From Oxytricha trifallax (Eukaryota; Ciliophora; Spirotrichea; Sporadotrichida; Oxytrichidae): 64,000 bases of DNA. Shown one piece after another: positions 22,409 to 34,407 of this stretch. Made by a program: the position numbers and the translations under genes. Location of the stretch: assembly GCA_000711775.1 (NCBI GenBank), contig ARYC01000132.1:62001-126000 (forward strand), written 5' to 3'. The notes beneath the pieces are model-generated. The model saw only the letters and a list, made by a program, of their open reading frames with translations. It was not told where the DNA came from and ran no database searches. Position 1 is the stretch's first letter. Every line of letters begins with the position of its first letter.

Positions 22409-25227
22409 ATGGTATCAGTAAAATTCTAAGCATTAAACGATAAATCGTTTCACATCTTCAATGTAAGCATCCCACTTATAATTATAAATCAAATTTTTAT
22501 AACATATTTTAATTTAGTTCCCCATTATATTGGGAGCAGAATCTGAGAAGAAATGGCTTGATTTAATGAACGAAAACATCCAGCATAAGAAGCAAGGATT
22601 TGGCTTTATTAGCAAATTTGACAAGAAAATATTTGCAAAACTCACCTCAGAGGAGTGCTAGAGTTACATGAGAAGCGGCAGCGGTAGCTTAGTTGATAAA
22701 AGATACATTATTTCCAAATGTCAAACACTGTAAGTATTAATAATTATGAGTAACCCTATTATATTAGTGCCAAAGCTCTATGCTCATTAGAATAAGATAT
22801 TAAAGATAGCGTAATAAATATTATGACATTTGAAAGCCTCAAAATAAATGATGAGTTCTTCTTGCCAGGGTCCAAAGCTCAACTAAAGTCACTGGATAAA
22901 ATCTAATTCTTGTGTGAGAGTAACTGCAAAGTGCCTCATTTCTATCATGTAATTATTAGCGATGAAGTTTCAATAAGTCTAGACAAAGGGCCTAACGAAT
23001 AAGCTTATGTGCCTCTCTTAAACAATCAAAGTGAACTTAATCAATCTAACAGTAAGTTAAATAAAATATATAATCCTTTATTTTAGAGTTTAAAGATATC
23101 TTGAATCCTAAATTGCCAAAGCATCACGAAGCATGGACTAAAGAAGAGAAAAGATCTCTAAAAAGATTAATTTTAATGTTTGGTTATGAGAGATGGTCAA
23201 AGATCAGGTCAATTTCAAAACTTAGTGATAAACTCATTAACAAAAAATCAGATGACGAACTCAGAGCTTACTCAAATTACTTCATTATGCAGATTGCTGA
23301 GAGTTTACAACATGACGAACTCTTCAAAGATATAATTAAGAGGTTGACAGATATAATCCAAATAAAGCCTTATGATATTAAGATTGAAGCCTCTGCAAGT
23401 GACTTTGGTGATTGCTTTACTAGTCAAGCTAAGTACTGGGCAAAGAGATTAATTCTACTTAATAACATGACACATTTGGTGAGATCATATAAGAATGCGT
23501 AACAGAAATTCAACTCATTACCAAACTTCAACTAGGATTAAAGACTGCAAAGACTTTACAAAGCAAATATAAACATTCTCAATTGTCTAAGTCAGGAAAA
23601 ACTACAACCAGGGAAGCCAGCTATAGTTTGGACAAGAAAGCATGATGTTGATTTAATCTTTGGTACGTTCGAGCATGGCTTTGGAAATTATGAGAATATA
23701 ATGAAAAATTAAAATTACATTTTCTAAGATATTTCTTAGGGCAAGTTCAAATCAAATATGATGACCAAAAGATTGAAATATATAATTAAACTGGTGAACT
23801 AATACTTAAAGTCAAGCAACGGAAAGTATGATTTCGAAAAAACTGATCATGTCAAGGAAGCTTCTGGTTTTTCCTTAGTAGAAAAGAATAAACTCTATGA
23901 AATCTTGATAAATTATGGAGTGCCAACTATGTCATTGGAAGATGCAAGAGATGACTGGGAATTATTGAAAATATTGCTATCTAAACATTGTAAAGGGGAA
24001 GATGCTGAAACTAATGTCAGTCCAGAGTAAACCAAAACTCTTGAAAAGTTTATTTAACAGTTAAATTTGATGTCAACTAAAATCATGAAGGACTATTAGA
24101 AGCCAGTTGCTGAAATCCTCGCTTAATGGAAAGAAGAGGAAGAAAACGATAGTGACGAAGATGATGAAAATAAGTCCGAGAAATCTCTAGATGAAAATGG
24201 AGAGAAGAAAGATGGCTCTAAAAAAGAAGAGGAGGTTAATGATTTCAAGATTGATAAAAAGAGAATAAGTGCTGCTCATGAATATGAAAAGACATGCTAG
24301 AGATTGGTGTATGACCCAGATGCCGATGGATTCAACTTTGGATATGAGAGAGCGCTAACTTACAAAGTAAGAATGAACATGTTCAAACTTATCAGAAAAG
24401 AGATCTTGGCTGGAAACTTCAGACTATTTGAGTAATCACTCGAAAATCTCTCAGCAGTCCTAAGAGGGGAAAGAGAATTAAACAAAACTAAGCTACCAGA
24501 AGAATGGATTTGTGACAAACATGATAGAAATTTACTAAAAGCAGTTAGTGATAATGGGCTCTCTTATCTCAATAAAATGAAGGAAAATACTGACTATGGA
24601 TTTGAAAATGTTAATGTTCCTAGAAAGAGATTGTAAAAGAGACTAGAGTTCCTCTGCTTATTCTTCAAAGAATAATTAATGAAGCTTAGAAAGAACACTT
24701 CAAATGGAAGAGCAGGTGACCTATCCACAGGTATAACTCAAATCGATCCAAAAAAGAAGTTTACAAAGATTGAGGTGGAAAGGGATGATCAAGGAAACAT
24801 AAGATACCCAATTACAGTTTCTCCTACTCTTCAAATCTTCAACTTAGGAACTATTGAATGGGAAAGACCATTTTATCATTCTGAAAAAAACTTCTTCCCA
24901 ATTGGTTTTAAGAGTTTAAGAGAGTACACCTCTATGTTCAGAATAGGCGAGAGATGCTAGTACATTTGTGAAATTTTGGATGGTGGAGTTAAGCCTATGT
25001 TCAAAGTCACTTGCTCAGAAGATCCAGCAAATCCTATAATTAAAGATTCTTCTTCTGGAGTTTGGATCGAAATTTGCAAAAAAATCAATGATTTATCTGG
25101 CAGCAAGAGAACTAATGTAACAGTGAGTGGGCCTGATAGATATGGTTTAGCAGAACCAGGAGTCAATTAGTTGTTACAATCACTCCCTAACTCAGAAAAG
25201 TGTCAGAAGTATAAATTTATTTTCTGA
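22409..25227 (+). CDS. SANT/Myb and FYR-domain chromatin protein
   Basis: Four exons with introns 22463-22517, 22730-22767 and 23052-23086. The spliced length is 2691 nt, exactly 897 codons ending in TGA 25225-25227. A SANT/Myb-like domain lies near residues 198-235 (AWTKEEKRSLKRLILMFGYE then RW). A second Myb-like stretch follows (IVWTRKHDVDLIFGTFEHGF). There is an acidic-basic linker (EEEENDSDEDDENKSEKS). The C-terminal 130 residues match FYRN (FNLGTIEWERPFYHSEKNFF, then PIGFKSLREYTS) and FYRC (SGVWIEICKKIN, SGPDRYGLAEPGV, LPNSEKCQKY). FYR domains are known from MLL/KMT2-type and other chromatin proteins. No SET domain is present, so a non-catalytic nuclear chromatin role is inferred. A paralog lies tail to tail at 25296-27527. 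Confidence 0.88.
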
Positions 25228-25295
25228 TTAATTAGTGAGTTTAAGTTTTATTAAGAAATTAAGATTAGTTTAATTTTGCTATTTTTTATATAACT

Positions 25296-27527
25296 TCATC
25301 TAAATTGATATCTTTAGCATTTATCTGCATTTGGTAATTATTAAATGAGTTGCATTACAGCTGGTTCTTGTAGTCCATATCTATCTGGACCACTTACTGT
25401 GACTTTTCCTTTTCTAATGTTAGTCATGCTCTCAATTCTTTTTACTATTTCAAGCCAACATCCAGAAGTACTGTCCTTTATAATTGGCTTATCAGGTTCC
25501 TCAGCTGGTGTTACCTTGAATAGAGGTCTTTCTCCGCCATCTAGAATTTCACAAATATATTCAGCCCTAGCTCCTAAGTTAAAAAGGCTCTAATGAGTTC
25601 TGATTGTTTTAAAGCCTATTGGAAATAAATTTCTGTGAGAGTGATAATTTTACCTCTCGTTATCAATATAGCCTAAATTCAAGATCTTCAGACTTTAATT
25701 GATTTCAATTGGGTATTTGATATTTCCGTTTGCATCACTATCAATATTTATTTTGATTTTTTAAGTTGGTTTATTTTAAATACTTAACATGCTTGCTTTA
25801 ATTGCAGACTATCTTTCAGGATTTAGAATTTACCCTCTTTACGGAAGAGTTTTGAAGTAATGACATAAAAACTCAACACGCCTTAAAAGCTTTTTTGAAC
25901 TTATAGTAATTGCATATAACCCAAACTCATGTTCTTGCTTTGCTTATTTAAGGTAGCTTACTCCTCTCTCACTTATAGCATTTAGTAGTCCTCTATCATG
26001 TATACCCACTAGCCAATCTACTGGTAAGTAGCATTCATCCTTTTCTCTTTCTTCTATTATCAATTCTGTCAAATCATCAATACAGGCATCAAATAGTTAA
26101 TTTTGATTACTCATTATAATTTTCCTTATTAAATTGAACAATGCCACTCTTTTGTTAATTTTAAAGGCAATATCTATTGTAACTCTAAAATCGTCTTCAT
26201 CATCAGTTTTAAAGTATAATTCTTGACCCTGATTCTCGAACAAATCTAATCTTAATTGCTTTGGTTTAAGGACTTTATAGTCATTTAATTCTTTGTTTAA
26301 ATCTTTATAGCCTATTCTTTGTAGATGCCCACTATACTCTGTAGTTAACTTCTAGCACTCTGATTGTATGAAATTCAGAAATTTCTCTATTTTATGATCT
26401 GGCTAAGTCATTATTCGATTTAAAATCATGGAAGCTCTATTGCGAATATGTTGAAAGTCTGACTTCTTTGTTTCATCTGATCCTATAGGTATTCCAATAT
26501 CGCAAACTACTTCAACTATTGCATTCTTCTCCTCCAGATTGAAACCTGAATCCCCAAATATTTACAGATATTTAAAGTATTATGATTATAATGAATTTTT
26601 TCCTAAAACAAGCATATAGTATAAATGAATTGCAACAAAGAGAATAATTACAACAAAAAATGTTATAAATAATAATTTGGTTAAATGTTCACTAAGCTTA
26701 ATCTGACCATCGAAATCAAACTCTCCTTCCACTCTACTTATTAACTGTACTAATTTCTTTAATCTTTTGGTTACTTATTCAGCTTAAGGAAATTGGTAGT
26801 ATGGATCATTCTTTGGATTTTTACAATAGCTAAGCTTCTAGTCTTCTCTCATTACTTAATAATTACCATATCCCCATTTGTGGGTTCCCAGAATAAGGTC
26901 AATATCAAATCTTCTAGTCCACCATTAAGCTGGCTTCATTCCAACCAATTAATCATTTGATATAAAATTTAACAGGTTTTCTTTGAGTTTATAAGCTTTA
27001 TAGAGACGCTAATCAAGTTTGTCTTGAGAGTCTGATGCCAAGAAAGTCCTTCGTTTCTCTTTGTAAGCTCTAACTATTCTAGTTACTACATACAAAAGCT
27101 GAATACGCTTTCCCCATTATTAAGCTCTGAGAACGAAGGATTCACCTCCCCACATTTATAAGTTTGAATCTAATGTTGCTTCAAATTGGTTCTCTTCAAT
27201 TAAATTACTTAAAAATTCCTTCACTTCTTTAGTCTCTTAGTTCTTTAACTGACTTATGATAGTTTAAATGAAGGAATTAGCATAGAGGATCATTTCTTCA
27301 TCGGCTTTTTCTTCAATGTTACACCCACTATTTTTTGAAGAATCTCTGATTAGCTGCCACCTACTGTACCCAAATATTAAAAAGTATCTTTTAAAAGTTT
27401 CCCTCTCAGTTAAGGTCCACTCTCCAAAATTGATTGGTCGTTCTATGAATTGCTCTGAATGCATATTTTGAAACATTTTACTGAACCCTTCATATTTAAA
27501 CTTTGGTTTCCTATTTAATTAAGCCAT
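25296..27527 (-). CDS. SANT/Myb and FYR-domain protein, paralog of 22409-25227
   Basis: An open frame of 744 codons from ATG 27525-27527 to TGA 25296-25298. It aligns by eye with the convergent neighbour along its length: SANT (EWTLTERETFKRYFLIFGYS then RW), a second Myb-like stretch (WWTRRFDIDLILGTHKWGYG), the DSGFNLEEKNAIVEVVCDIG block, and C-terminal FYRN/FYRC (LNLGYIDNERQNYHSHRNLF, PIGFKT, SGCWLEIVKRIE, SGPDRYGLQEPAV). It is shorter, lacking much of the acidic linker. A hydrophobic insertion not found in the paralog is encoded at 26603-26692. It has exact GT...AG ends, is 90 nt long and lacks TGA, so it is best read as an in-frame intron. Removing it gives 713 residues. A nuclear chromatin role is inferred. 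Confidence 0.85.
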
Positions 27528-27740
27528 TATTGATAGAAAACTATTCCCGTTTAAACATAAGCCATCTTAATCCTGGAGCTACTCTGGTTTCTAATTATTA
27601 TCTGGGTAGACGACATGAAAGAAATGTGGCATCCAACATGTACTCTAATTATCGCAATTTGAAATCTAATGATAGGAAGATGTTGCCATCTAGCATGGAA
27701 ACATAAGTTAATCAAAATTTTCTAGTGGTAAGAATCCGTC
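27503..27740 (+). CDS. Possible short coding stretch overlapping a divergent 5' end
   Basis: The plus strand is open across this region, with protein-like composition (SHLNPGATLVSNYYLGRRHE, then SNMYSNYRNLKSNDRKMLPS). It ends at a possible GT donor near 27728. It overlaps the first codons of the minus-strand FYR gene, so one of the two starts is probably wrong. It could be an exon or MDS of an otherwise unseen gene. Confidence 0.3.
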
Positions 27741-28057
27741 ATTATAAGAAACTTCTCGTTAATTTATTTTCATTTTTGATAAACAGAGTATTCTGTATTT
27801 TTCCAATCGCATATCAAAACATATCAGGAATTTTATTTCACATCTAAAATGAATAAAAGAACAATTTTAACTTACTTCGATTTACAGTATTAAACTTAGG
27901 GGTAGGTATATAGAATGCAAACTATAAAAACTGTTTCTTAAAAAAAATAAATTACATAAAAAATTTTATATGCAAAAAAAATTATCATCCTTAAACTTCT
28001 ATTGTATTTTAAATAGATTTAATTATAGAATTAAAACTAATTATATTCCCAAAGTGG
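27741..28057. other. AT-rich spacer
   Basis: AT-rich, with homopolymer runs. No convincing coding frame was seen. Confidence 0.35.
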
Positions 28058-28485
28058 TCATCCCCATTAAACTTTCCTGATTTTATCAAAATTTAAATCT
28101 GCAATTGTGTGCATGTTTTGCTGCCCAGTTTCACTCTGAAAATACTGCAACATGCTTTACCCAGCATCTTCAATTTGCCTTTGTAAAATTTTAGCATATT
28201 ATTGAGTTGTTTGACATTTTTTCTTCAAGCCAGGTGATTTATTCAGTATTAAACAAGGAACCTATAGTGAAAATTAGATTGTAAGTAAATTTAAACTTTT
28301 ATTTTTATAATATTACCTCTGATATAAAGAAGCTAGATATATGTTAGTTGTGTGTTTAAAGGTAAAAGATATTAAATTGAATTTAAGTTATTGGAGTATA
28401 AAAAGAATCAAACATTTCTCTTTGATTTGAGATTCCCTGAAGTAGTTTTTGTGGATAAATCTTATAGAATTTTAAGAGAATCCCC
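28058..28485 (-). CDS. Small protein, two exons, 3' part of a gene
   Basis: Open minus-strand frame from about 28485 (YGFTGILLKFYKIYPQKLLQ) through SNQREMFDSFYTPITQIQFN. It is interrupted by a GT...AG intron of about 55 bp (near 28263-28317), then continues VPCLILNKSPGLKKKCQTTQ and LQRQIEDAGQSMLQYFQSET to TGA 28058-28060. The intron keeps frame at phase 0. No start ATG is certain. The C-terminal half looks alpha-helical and Gln-rich. Family not recognised. Confidence 0.45.
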
Positions 28486-28499
28486 GTAAATCCATAGCA

Positions 28500-29370
28500 T
28501 GGAGAGTTTTTTTTATAAATATATAAAAGAAGCTGTTTTCATTTAAAGCTTAGAATTTTAACAAGTATTTAAGATTTTTCATTTAAATTTTTATTCTATT
28601 TTATAATTTATTGTCTTCCCGCAAGGATTAATTAAATATATTTGTATGAGTATTTAAAATAATCCTAATTATTTAAATTGTAAAATATTTTATAATATAT
28701 TCATCAGAGGCCATATAAAAATATAAAATTGAAATTTATATGCTTTTAAATATACTAAATTTAATATAATGATTATAATACTATAAGATGATTGATAATT
28801 AAATTTAAATTGATTAAAATATAGTGTAACTCTACCTCAGCTAATAATAAGTTTTTTCTTATTAAAATTAAAATTAATGTTATTTTTATGTGTTATTTTA
28901 TTTTCTATTGTATGTTTATATTGACTTGTTGTGATTTAGAAGAAATATTCAAATTAAAATGATGCTTCGAAGATAATTAAATGGTTTTAATTGACAATTA
29001 ATATTTTAATTAGAGTTAATATTTTCATATTAAATGAAAATATTATAAAATTTTTCACTATAAAGTAGGCTATTACTGATACTACTTAAATTTCAATTTT
29101 CTTTTTACTTCATTTTAAAATATTTCAAATTAATTAATACCTAGATATTTTTTGTTACTCTTGCAATAAAAACATAAGAAGCTGCAATCATAAAATTATG
29201 AATTAGAATTTTTCAGTGATTTAAAAATTATTGAAGCTTTTTGCTCAATTAATCATCAATCAATAATTTTTTTAATTTAATTTTTGGTAAATTAGAGTAT
29301 CAATTAATTTTTAAGTGTTCTATTTTTTACTATTCTACTATCAACTTAACTTACGGAGAGTAGGTGATTT
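28500..29370. other. AT-rich intergenic region
   Basis: Nearly 900 bp of AT-rich DNA with poly-A/T runs. I see no gene, RNA or repeat structure. Confidence 0.5.
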
Positions 29371-29379
29371 ACTTCATTT

Positions 29380-32145
29380 TCAATCTATGAGCATGGTGTC
29401 ATCATCTTGATTGGATGGCTGCATCACATTAAGCGGTGAACTTTGTCCACTACCCTATCCCCTAACCTTCAAGTCGTTCTAATGGACCTTCATAAAATAA
29501 CATTCAAAAAATTATTAATTCATAACTCTGAAGTAAGGCTAATTTACTCCAGGGTTAACATTGGTTTATACTTGAGGACTGTGGTTGCCACTGTGGATAT
29601 TACTTTGATTCACATTGCTTAAAAAAATTATATTGTTTTATGATTTATTTTTTTGCAATTAGCACTTGCAGCAGCAAAATTTGGGAGTGGCAACTACTAG
29701 ATTAATGGATGAATCAGATTCTATTGTTGCATGTTTTATTGCTGCTAGAGTAATTACTACTGTAAAAGTTGCTACTAATAATATTACTGCTACTGTTATA
29801 TCAAGAGATAATTCTATTGATTCTAGAGCATGGCCAGTTGCTAAGGATTCATAAGAATCTGATTTTACTATTGAGGGATGTAGTACTACTATTGTTACAT
29901 TGGCAGCAATTGAGGTTATTGCTAGTATACTTATTGCGTTAACTATGGCTGTTAATGGGGGATAAGCTATGGAGCTATCTGGTAGCAATTATTGTTTATT
30001 CTCTCATCGAGATCATGAGATGGTATATTTCCCTAACCAGAAGAAGTCTAAGTTTTCTCAGTGCTTGACCCAATTATTTGATTGCTGTTGTTATCAAGCT
30101 CTTAGATTTGGATATTGTTCTTCAACTACTTCCTCAAATTTGCTATCTCGTTATTATTTGTAGGAGTTACATAGTCGTCATCCTCTTCATCAGAGAAAGA
30201 TTCTTGGCTTCCTTGAGATACATCATCTTCTAAGTTTTCATCAGTATGGACCTCATTTTCACTAGGCTGCTTTTAACTTTTGTTCACAGCAAAACTTGAG
30301 TTCTTGTTTCTAACTACATTTTGTGGATTCATGTTCGTCTGTGACATTCCGTAGAATGAAGATTTTCTAGCAACCACCTACAATCCACCTCTTTTGCCAC
30401 TTTCAGAAAGAGTTTCACCAGCATTTTTAAACTGACTTCCAGCTCTGTTAGCTTTGAGCATAGCATTTTCTATCAATTAATGTCTAGCTTGCATTGGAGA
30501 ATGGGATTGTCTATTTGGGCTTTCTTTAAATGGCTTGAAAGTACTAAACCTAGTTGCGCTGCCATGATTATAACATACTTTTAAAAATTAAAATTGCTAA
30601 AGCTCCCGTTTCTCTAGAACAATGGTCTTCGTAAACCTAAGTTTCCACTGTCCATATTATCCGAACCCTGGGATTAGTTGTTCATCTGTTCAATCATCTG
30701 TTTGTTCTCTTGACATGAATTAGGAGAATTGTCAAGATTCATATTTGAAGATCCATTATTGTCAGAGTCGTAGTTGGAGGCATTGAAGTTTAGAAGCATT
30801 CTAGATTTCATAAGGGAAGTTGAAATGACATCAAGATTTTTTATGCTCACTGCTCTCTCACCATGCATCCATTGACTCTCTAGCTCACTTTATGCCTTGT
30901 TAAATCTTGTGGCAAGGGACACATTCCATTCAAAGATAGGCTGCTTATTATGGACTTATTAAATCAATTTAATTGATACGTAGATTAAATTGTAAAGGCA
31001 TTAGGGTTGATCTTTTCTCCAGTAGCAGCGATTTCGTTGTAATACGCATTTTTAAGTTGGTCAATTAAATAGTTGTACTTTGGTTCTTCATCGAAATTAA
31101 GTAATAGCACATACTTTAGACATTTTTAAAAAAAAAATAATTCTTAAGTCATTCCTCCAGACAAGCTAAACATAAAAATTTAATAATCAGGATTTTAAAT
31201 TTAAATTTAATTTTGCTTATTCAATTCTCTCCTAGTAACTAGTTAATACTTACATGGTATCATTTTGAATAGTGACTTTGTGACTCTTAGCTGTAATCGC
31301 TGAACAATCATTTGCTTAAAAGTGCCTTTAAAGTCCCTCCATGGCAAAAAGTTGTTGTTATAAAGATATATCATGAGGTAGAAGATCGACTCGATATCGT
31401 CTCTCCTTGATTTATTGTTCCCTCTGCACGAGTTCAAGGATGCGAACATAAAATTCCCGCTGAAATATGATAGATTTGTCTTCTATACATGGTAGCCAGT
31501 TTGAAAATCAACATATGGCTAGCTGAGCCCAAAATCAATCAAATAGATTTTGGCTGAGTCCTTATACCCTATTAAAATATTTTCCAGCTTAATGTCGTTG
31601 TGCATCCATCCTATTGAATGAAGGTCTCTAATTCTCTCAATCTATACATAATAGGTTAGCTTAATTGGTTTCTGCCATGATTTAATGTAAAAACTTTAAA
31701 TAGTAACAAATGTTTTTCTTTTAAATTTACCATTTGAATAGTCATTAGCAAAGTGGTGGCTTTAGAAAAATGCTTTTTAGGCGAGTGTTCAAGCAAGAGT
31801 CTTAGATTTGGTCCAAGTGCCTAATGACGTATGAGTTAAATTTAAGAAAATGAAGAAATTCAAATATATTTTTTATATTACATTAAAGTAAATGGATTTG
31901 TGTCGACTAACCTCTAAAATAATTTCTGACTAATTCACCCCTTTGATCGAAGATATGATTTTTGGAAATCCTAAAGTTGAAATTAGCATGCCATTTTAAG
32001 TTCTTACCTGGGTACTGTCTTGCTTAAAGTTGCCTGAGAATTTTCTCTTCTTTATCATATGTCTCTTGTTCATTTTATGGATACTATATTTGAATTGTTT
32101 TCCAACTTTTCGAATTAAATTCCGAGCCACTAATGAAATAGAAAA
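29380..32145 (-). CDS. Casein kinase 1-like protein kinase with poly-Gln tail
   Basis: Kinase motifs occur in CK1 order: IERIRDLHSIGWMHNDIKLE then NIL (HxDxKxxN catalytic loop), IYLIDFGLSQPY (DFG), FASLNSCRGNNKSRRDDIES (the CK1-type SRRDDxES block), FLPWRDFKG, then FDEEPKYNYLI. Introns fit near 31991-32027 and 31642-31730. Upstream, QETYDKEEKILRQLQARQYP and GFPKIISS match the CK1 N-lobe, but the usual VAIK lysine appears as Gln in TIQIQY. The glycine loop and start codon are not clear. The tail (about 29380-30900) is Ser/Asn-rich, has an acidic patch (FSDEEDDDYVTP), and contains a long Gln-rich segment encoded by mixed TAA, TAG and CAA codons. It ends at TGA 29380-29382. A TBE is inserted about 115 bp upstream of the 5'-most readable exon. 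Confidence 0.8.
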
Positions 32146-32257
32146 AAATTAAAAAAATGACTTCACCTGAAGTCTTTTTAAAAATGCTATTAAAAGATAT
32201 AGTAAATCTGGATTAAAATTTGTTGATAACTATTAACTAACTAATTCCAACTTCATT

Positions 32258-32335
32258 CAAAACCCCAAAACCCCTTAATGAGGTTTATAAGTGCTTTGAT
32301 TTGTAGGGAATTTGTTAGGGGTTGGGGTTATTAAT
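32258..32335 (+). repeat. TBE left terminal inverted repeat (78 bp)
   Basis: Starts with 17 bp of C4A4 telomeric sequence and ends at TTATTAAT. It is identical by eye to the complement of 36253-36330. The transposase ATG follows three bases later. Confidence 0.97.
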
Positions 32336-32338
32336 TAA

Positions 32339-33401
32339 ATGCGAGACAAAAATTACAAGCTTTTGGGGTCTATTTATGATGAAGAGTATATAGATTTAGT
32401 GTTTAAACTGCGTTATGGATGTGATATGTATAGTGAATAACTCAAACCAATACTGAACTATAAGTCTACAGCACTGCTCTTAAAGCGTAGCCCATCAACT
32501 GTTCGCTCTCACTGCTTGAAAGCTGCATAATTAAAGCAATAATAGCTGAATTCTTAGCCTAAGAGGAAGTCAAAGTTTCTATAGAAGCATATTGACTATC
32601 TTATTAATGAAAAAACTTTGAAGTATTGGGCTCACTTCTCTCTCGACTAACGAGCTAAATGTTTCATCGCCAGTTCCCTGAGTTGAAGATCTCTGCATAG
32701 ACTGTTGCAAACATTTATAAACGAAACGGTATCTCTTACAAAGGTGTAAATCGTATCAAGAGAGTAATAGATTTCACTCTACCATTTTACAACAACAACT
32801 TAAATCATATTTATAATTAAATGCAGAAAGCCTAATAGAATAATATTAAGTTTATTCATGCTGACGAGGCTGTGTTTACATTCAACACTTTCATCTAGAA
32901 GTCTTGGTATAAGAGGCATAGCAACATAGAAGTATATGAATAGAAAGTCAAGGTATAAACAATGGCGATTCTTGGAGGAATTAGCGAGGATACTAGTTTA
33001 GAAACTTATCTTATTCATCCTCGCTCTATTAAGACAGAGTAGTATATAAAGTTCTTAGAACAGCTGAGAGAGAAGTAACCTGAATAAGAGATTATACTAT
33101 TCGTTGATAATCTTTATGTTCATAAGACCAAAGAAACAAGAAGAGTTATGAACAACTTAGAATAACGCCAGTGTTCAACGTACCTTACAGTCCATAGTTT
33201 AATGGAATTGAGTTCTACTGGGGAATATTAAAAGGTCATTACAAGAAACTGCTGCTATACCACTTGATGCATGACCTACCTATCGACACAGTAAACTTTA
33301 TTAAAAGCTCAGCGAAGAGAGTAGATAATTTATTCGCTTAAAAGTGTGCTAAAGAAGGGAGAGTGAATGTATATAAATAAGTTTTTTAGTTAAGTTAATG
33401 A
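32339..33401 (+). pseudogene. TBE transposase, frameshifted (IS630/Tc1/mariner DDE type)
   Basis: Starts MRDKNYKLLGSIYDEEYIDL three bases inside the left repeat. A helix-turn-helix-like N-terminus is followed by the catalytic core: FIHADEAVF (first Asp, codon 32863-32865), ILFVDNLYVHK (second Asp, 33106-33108) and FNGIEFYWGILK (Glu, 33210-33212). After allowing for one lost base, the last two are 34 residues apart, the DD34E spacing of this superfamily. The frame breaks twice, each time consistent with a single missing base: near 32655-32661 (an in-frame TGA soon follows) and near 33157-33161. TGA 33399-33401 ends the third frame. All catalytic residues survive, so the decay is recent, or the breaks are sequencing errors. 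Confidence 0.92.
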
Positions 33402-33410
33402 ATATATAAG

Positions 33411-34196
33411 TCACATTTAAAATTCTTTAGAGGGAGCTGGCTTCTCTTTCTTTTCTTCTACTTCTTGCTTCCCTCCACCTAAGTTTCTTCTCTTACTGCC
33501 AGCTCCAGCAAATATGTTCATTGACTCTGGTGGCTGAATATTTGAATAAAGTCTCTCGCTGACTTCATACTTTGTCTGCGACTTTCGCTCTCTGTGAAGC
33601 TTGCTCTATTCCTTCATCAAGAAGATGCCAGTACCAGATTTTTCTAAAGAGTTAAGCTATAAATCTTACTTGAAATATAAGGGTGCTTCTGCAGCTCTGA
33701 TAGCCAGCTCTCACTTATCTTGATCCCTTGTTTGTCCTTATCTTCTGAAGAGATGCTGTACCTTTTCTTATGAGATTCTTGAATAATTTCTTTCAAGGAA
33801 TCACCTTTAATTGTTGCAAGTATGCCAAAGAAATAGTTTCTTTCAAGCAGTTTATTGACAACTGCTTCTTAGTAGGCAGGTACAGAGAAACCTCTGGGTC
33901 ATTCATAGCATCATCATATAAGTTAGTCACTGAAATCTCTGGATAGTTTGGAATCTCTGCAAACTTTACATCTTAAGTTTTCAATGCTTCTTCTCTTCAC
34001 AGAGTATCGCCCTTAGAAATGAAATTTTAGTACCTTCCATCGTTGACAAGAAAAAACCAACTACATAATAAAGATGAGCCACTATGAGTTCATTACCTTG
34101 CTGCACCAGGTAGCGGTGCAAATCCTCCTTGCTTCTAAATCTCTGAATCAATTCTTGTGCTTGCACTCTTTTCATTACATCATTCATTGACTCCAT
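33411..34196 (-). pseudogene. TBE 22-kDa-type gene, frameshifted
   Basis: Begins at ATG 34194-34196 (MESMNDVMKRVQAQELIQRF). Reading must change frame at least three times to keep a protein-like sequence: near 33975-33990 (before ALKTQDVKFAEIPNY), near 33865-33880 (before VNKLLERNYFFGILATI) and near 33640-33665 (before SGTGIFLMKE). The last part is basic and ends KPAPSKEFQM at TGA 33411-33413. From the literature, the TBE 22-kDa protein has no known function. Its strand, opposite to the transposase and converging on it, fits known TBE organisation. The repeated breaks suggest this copy is not functional. Confidence 0.85.
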
Positions 34197-34407
34197 CTTG
34201 TTTACAGATCTAAGAAATGATATTAAAATTTAAATTTATTGATTTCAATTATATACCTCTCAAAAACTTACTATTAAATATGAGCATCCTATAGGAGGTC
34301 AACCTCTAAGAAGGATAAGGAGAAGGCTTTGAGAACTGGTTTCAAACTTGAGAGATTGATATCAAATTCTACTGTTATAGTTCCATATTTTAAAATTTAA
34401 ATTGGTA

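Noticed and set aside
24957..25166. Minus-strand ORF of 69 codons
   Set aside because: Antisense of the FYRC domain in the plus-strand FYR gene.
25345..25593. Plus-strand ORF starting MSCITAGSCSPYL
   Set aside because: Antisense of the FYRC region of the minus-strand FYR gene; the minus strand has the recognisable domain.
29659..29988. Hydrophobic-looking minus-strand ORF (MLPDSSIAYPPL...)
   Set aside because: It is a shifted frame of the poly-Gln tail of the casein-kinase-1-like gene. The correct frame uses TAA/TAG/CAA as Gln and continues the kinase protein.
32258..32275. C4A4 repeats as a chromosome end
   Set aside because: Telomere-like sequence, but only 17 bp, flanked by unique DNA and repeated inverted at 36314-36330. 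It is the tip of a TBE and not a telomere.
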